Of a DNA stretch of 64,000 nt, positions 61,211-64,000 are shown piece by piece (positions within the stretch are counted from its first letter, which is position 1; each line of letters starts with the position of its first letter). The stretch covers positions 151,369,523 through 151,433,522 of the forward strand of contig CM066730.1 of assembly GCA_033961575.1 (NCBI GenBank). Reading direction: 5' to 3'. This DNA comes from Aselliscus stoliczkanus. Lineage: Eukaryota > Chordata > Mammalia > Chiroptera > Hipposideridae. Both the position numbers and the translations under genes were made by a program. Under the pieces are notes generated by a model. It searched no databases and was not told where the DNA came from. It worked only from the letters and a program-made list of their open reading frames with translations.

Positions 61211-61649
61211 GACCCGATCTGTGTTTGTGAAATCGGTGAAGGAATGACTTCCCCTTGTAAGACAGAACAAGTTACTAAGGGGTTTCAGGCAATCACCTTC
61301 CCCATTGTTCAGGGCCCTTGCTCCTCTCCAGGTTCTATAGGCTTCTTCAAGAAAGGTCCCCCCAGTTCTCAAGGCTTCAAGGTACAGGTAAGATAGAATA
61401 GGTGTGAACTGAACTTAGTCTATCCAAGGAATTTCAGTCTCAAATCTGAGCACCTCCTAGCTCAGTAAGTCCCCTGGTCTACAGGTAAAGAAATGTATAA
61501 ATCCAGGGCCGGATGACACACATATTGAAAGGAAGTTGAGGAAAGAAAAGGAGGTCATGTGAGGCTTCCCACAGCTCTTTAGGCTGTTCCCAGGCCAGGC
61601 CTGCAGGATGGCACCAGGGAACAGGCACAGGTCAGCTGTCTGTGAGTAC

Positions 61650-61840
61650 CTCTTCCAGAAGGGTGGTTTTCTCCTGCAGTTTGGCCTCGTAAAACTCGGT
61701 CAGCTCCTCCAGGGCCTGGCTCTTGGTCTCATCATTATCCCGAAGCTGTTTTTCATACTCCTCCTGCATCCTCTGGGACTTGAGCTGCAATTCCTGGTAC
61801 TTCTCATATTCTAGAAGCAACTTTTGGTTGTTGCAACTTT
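61650..61840 (-). CDS. CFAP57: CFAP57 exon, ninth from last
   Basis: 191 nt. Acceptor TTGCTTCTCCCCAG, first two bases finish a Glu codon (phase 1), donor GAG then GTACTC. It encodes [40 protein letters not shown] and [20 protein letters not shown], ending LEE. Confidence 0.96.
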
Positions 61841-62099
61841 CTGGGGAGAAGCAAGGAAGGTATTTAAGGTGGGACAGTAGTACCAGCCTCAGGGACACCT
61901 AAGGGCCTTCGGTGTTTTCCCGCCCCCTTCCAGCACCAGCTAGGACATCTGCCTCCAAAACCAAGAGTCAAATGCCTGCCCATCTTCCTCACTTGCCCCC
62001 AACTCCATCACCTCATTAGGCAGCCAAACTCCCTCCCCTTTGCTGTCTAGGCAGAAAGGTTTCCGGGAAAGTGTGGACCGGGTATTTGGGGGTTCAGGG

Positions 62100-62240
62100 C
62101 CAAGAAGACTGTCCTGAGTATGCAAAGTAGGCAGTAGTACCCTCATTTTACAGAAGAGGAAACTGAGGCCCGGTGAGGTTAGGTGACTCCCTAGGGCTCC
62201 CAGCAAGTATGTGGTGAGCCTGGGACCCAAGGCAGTCTCT
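62100..62240 (-). repeat. MIR relic, antisense
   Basis: CATTTTACAGAAGAGGAAAC, TGAGGCCCGGTGAGGTTAGG, then GAGCCTGGGACCCAAGGCAG. Confidence 0.88.
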
Positions 62241-62466
62241 CAGGCTCTAAGCCTTTTTTGGATCTCCTGCCAGCTGGTGTTTGATCCATGTTTAACAGAT
62301 GAGTAAATACACAGGAGTGAAAACCATGGTGAGTTCCAGGGGATAAACGTAGTTGTGTGTAGACAAAGCCACATCACCTGGGACTTCTGCTGGGTCTGGG
62401 GGACTCTCAGGCTTCTGCCCCTCACCAACCACCCTCTGCCCACATGGCCTCTACTCGTGGACTCAC

Positions 62467-62560
62467 CCAGGTCCTGCATTTCCCGGCTTTGCTTTTCTAG
62501 GAGGTCATCCATGCATTCACGGTGGGATATATCCTGCTTTTCTTTTTCTGTTTTTAAAAT
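62467..62560 (-). CDS. CFAP57: CFAP57 exon, tenth from last
   Basis: 94 nt, starts phase 0, ends with one base. Acceptor CCCTGTGTTTTAG, donor GACCTGG then GTGAGT. It encodes ILKTEKEKQDISHRECMDDL then LEKQSREMQDL. Confidence 0.95.
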
Positions 62561-63329
62561 CTAAAACACAGGGTCAAATGTCCTCATTTCTACACATCTG
62601 CTGAAGAGTACATTTTCCAAGTGACATCTGCCTTTACTCACAAACATTTTGTATCAATCACTGTTCTACAAGTAACAAGCAAGCTATCACCTTTTTATAT
62701 TATATTATGTTCTGCCCTGAAAGTCCTATACTTTCACTATTTATATCCTTCTATTAGGTGGATCTTGTCAATGACGAATTCAGTGTTAGACATGTAGCAA
62801 ATGCATTTTCAGTGGAAAACGTAAGGATTCAGTGGAATCCTCTGTTGTCAGCACATTGCTGCCAACTAATCCTTGGGTATGTTAATGTGTCAGCTTCTAA
62901 GAAAGTGTTTTCTTTAACGGAGCAGAAAAGCTCCTTGCAGTCAGGGGAGGTGCCATCCCTAGGACCTAACCCTGTGCTTAGCTTATGGAAGGCACCAAAT
63001 CAAAGTTTGTTGACTAAACGAATGAAGTAATAAAATTAACAGTCAGGGTTTTTTTTGTTTTGTTTTGCTTTTTTCTTTTACCCCTCAGCCAAACTCTGAC
63101 CCATGGAGATAACATAAAGGAACAAATATCTCTTGGGCAGTAAAACAGGGGCTTTTGGATGATGGGCCAGGCAGATTTGTACAGAACAAAGAAATTATTC
63201 TGGGAGCGTCCCAGGCCAAATCTAACTACAGGAAGACCATTTAGATTAATTTTCTTTAACCTACTGACAAGCTAGAGATCAATATTCCATTAATTCGTTT
63301 CTCTCTATACTTCATTTTTCTTGTGACCT

Positions 63330-63710
63330 TTTCATTTTATTTTTAAATGAGTTTCTCTTGACCATAAAGGTAATATATTCTCATTGTGGAGAATTTGGAA
63401 ATCATTGAAAAGTATAAAGAACAAAATTTAAATTATCCACAAATTTAAATTATCCAGAGATAATCACAGTTAGCTATTTTCTTAACCGTTCTATGCTTAT
63501 TTATTTTACCTAATTAATACTATTCACAGTTTTATATTTTGCTTTTTTTTCACTTAGCACTTTGTTGTAATAATTTCTGATGCTATCAACTATGCTTTAA
63601 AATCATACATTATCACATATCTTACTGTAGGAGCACATGCCATTTACATCTTGAGTAAATTAGAGTAAATAGGAAATTTCTTGTTATTTGAGGTTGTTGG
63701 TTTAGTCTCT
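63330..63710 (-). repeat. Probable old LINE fragment, antisense
   Basis: Text such as AATCACAGTTAGCTATTTTC and CACTTAGCACTTTGTTGTAA resembles old L1. It holds a local direct repeat, AATTTAAATTATCCA, near 63425-63455. Confidence 0.45.
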
Positions 63711-63719
63711 CTAACAGAC

Positions 63720-63875
63720 CTGGTTTTTTGTTTTCAAGGACTCCATTTCCTGGATGAACTTGTCTGTTAGTTCCTTAATCTTCTCAGAATAGTTCATATC
63801 CTTTAGTCGCAGTTGATACTCATTCTCCATTTTTAACTCTTCCACCCGAGTCTTCAGTTCCAACATGACCTGAGC
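63720..63875 (-). CDS. CFAP57: CFAP57 exon, eleventh from last (first in window)
   Basis: 156 nt, phase 0. Acceptor GTCCTCCCAAAG; the donor CAG then GTCTGT is weak at +3 to +6. It encodes [40 protein letters not shown] and [12 protein letters not shown]. Earlier exons with the WD40 half lie beyond base 64000. Confidence 0.95.
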
Positions 63876-64000
63876 CTTTGGGAGGACACAAAATCAAGGA
63901 CATTCGCAGTGTGGTGAACTGGACCATTAACACCTGTGGCCTTGAGCTCTCTGAGACCTGCAGCTCTGTTTCGCCTCCAACTCAATCTGTCTCAACTAGA

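Larger units (their letters stand above)
29087..63875 (-). other. CFAP57: CFAP57 gene, 3' half (overview of eleven exons)
   Basis: Eleven minus-strand exons with consensus GT-AG ends join into an open frame of 1,632 nt, the C-terminal 543 residues of cilia- and flagella-associated protein 57 (WDR65; about 1,250 residues in human). The N-terminal WD40-repeat half and the promoter lie beyond the right edge. The visible half is almost wholly coiled coil, rich in Lys, Glu, Gln and Leu heptads. The family acts in motile cilia; the Chlamydomonas homologue FAP57 helps place a subset of inner dynein arms, and human loss is linked to ciliary dyskinesia. Most introns are phase 0, so many exons could be skipped without a frameshift. 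No internal stop or frame break is visible, so the gene looks intact. Confidence 0.96.

Overview
This is a mammalian (eutherian) genomic window, AT/GC-mixed and repeat-rich, with split genes, GT-AG introns and nested retrotransposons. Three protein-coding genes are recognisable and keep the order and relative orientation they have at human 1p34.2, seen here in reverse: C1orf210 (plus), TMEM125 (minus) and the 3' half of CFAP57 (minus, running off the right edge). TIE1, the expected left-hand neighbour, was not seen; its 5' end probably lies left of base 1. About a dozen tRNA-derived SINEs that end in a CCCCAATAAAATCTT-like tail and start with GGGCCGGCC resemble SINEs I associate with rhinolophoid bats (horseshoe/leaf-nosed). 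The species assignment is an inference from repeats, not from the genes.

Layout. 1-6.5 kb: intergenic, mostly old L2 and MIR relics, an (AC)n microsatellite and one young SINE. 6.6-10.1 kb: C1orf210 with a GC-rich candidate promoter/first exon, a 63-bp degenerate minisatellite in its presumed first intron, two coding exons and a poly(A) signal. 10.1-18.3 kb: intergenic L2/MIR. 18.4-21.0 kb: TMEM125, single coding exon plus a candidate non-coding first exon. 21-28.9 kb: intergenic (degenerate CCCCAA tract, L2, a hAT element split by a SINE). 28.9-64 kb: eleven CFAP57 exons encoding the C-terminal 543 residues, separated by introns that carry L1-in-L1-in-SINE nests (30.4-37 kb), a Tigger1 relic, an internally deleted piggyBac copy and many SINEs.

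Functionally the three genes are neighbours, not a pathway: CFAP57 is a ciliary/flagellar axoneme protein, C1orf210 encodes a small endosomal membrane protein (TEMP) and TMEM125 a four-pass membrane protein of unknown role. No undescribed gene system was found. The most unusual content is mobile-element biology: a piggyBac copy whose transposase start is joined to its C-terminal part, head-swapped (mosaic) SINE subfamilies, a very short tRNA-only SINE with clear target-site duplications, and a SINE that appears to have carried off downstream MIR sequence.
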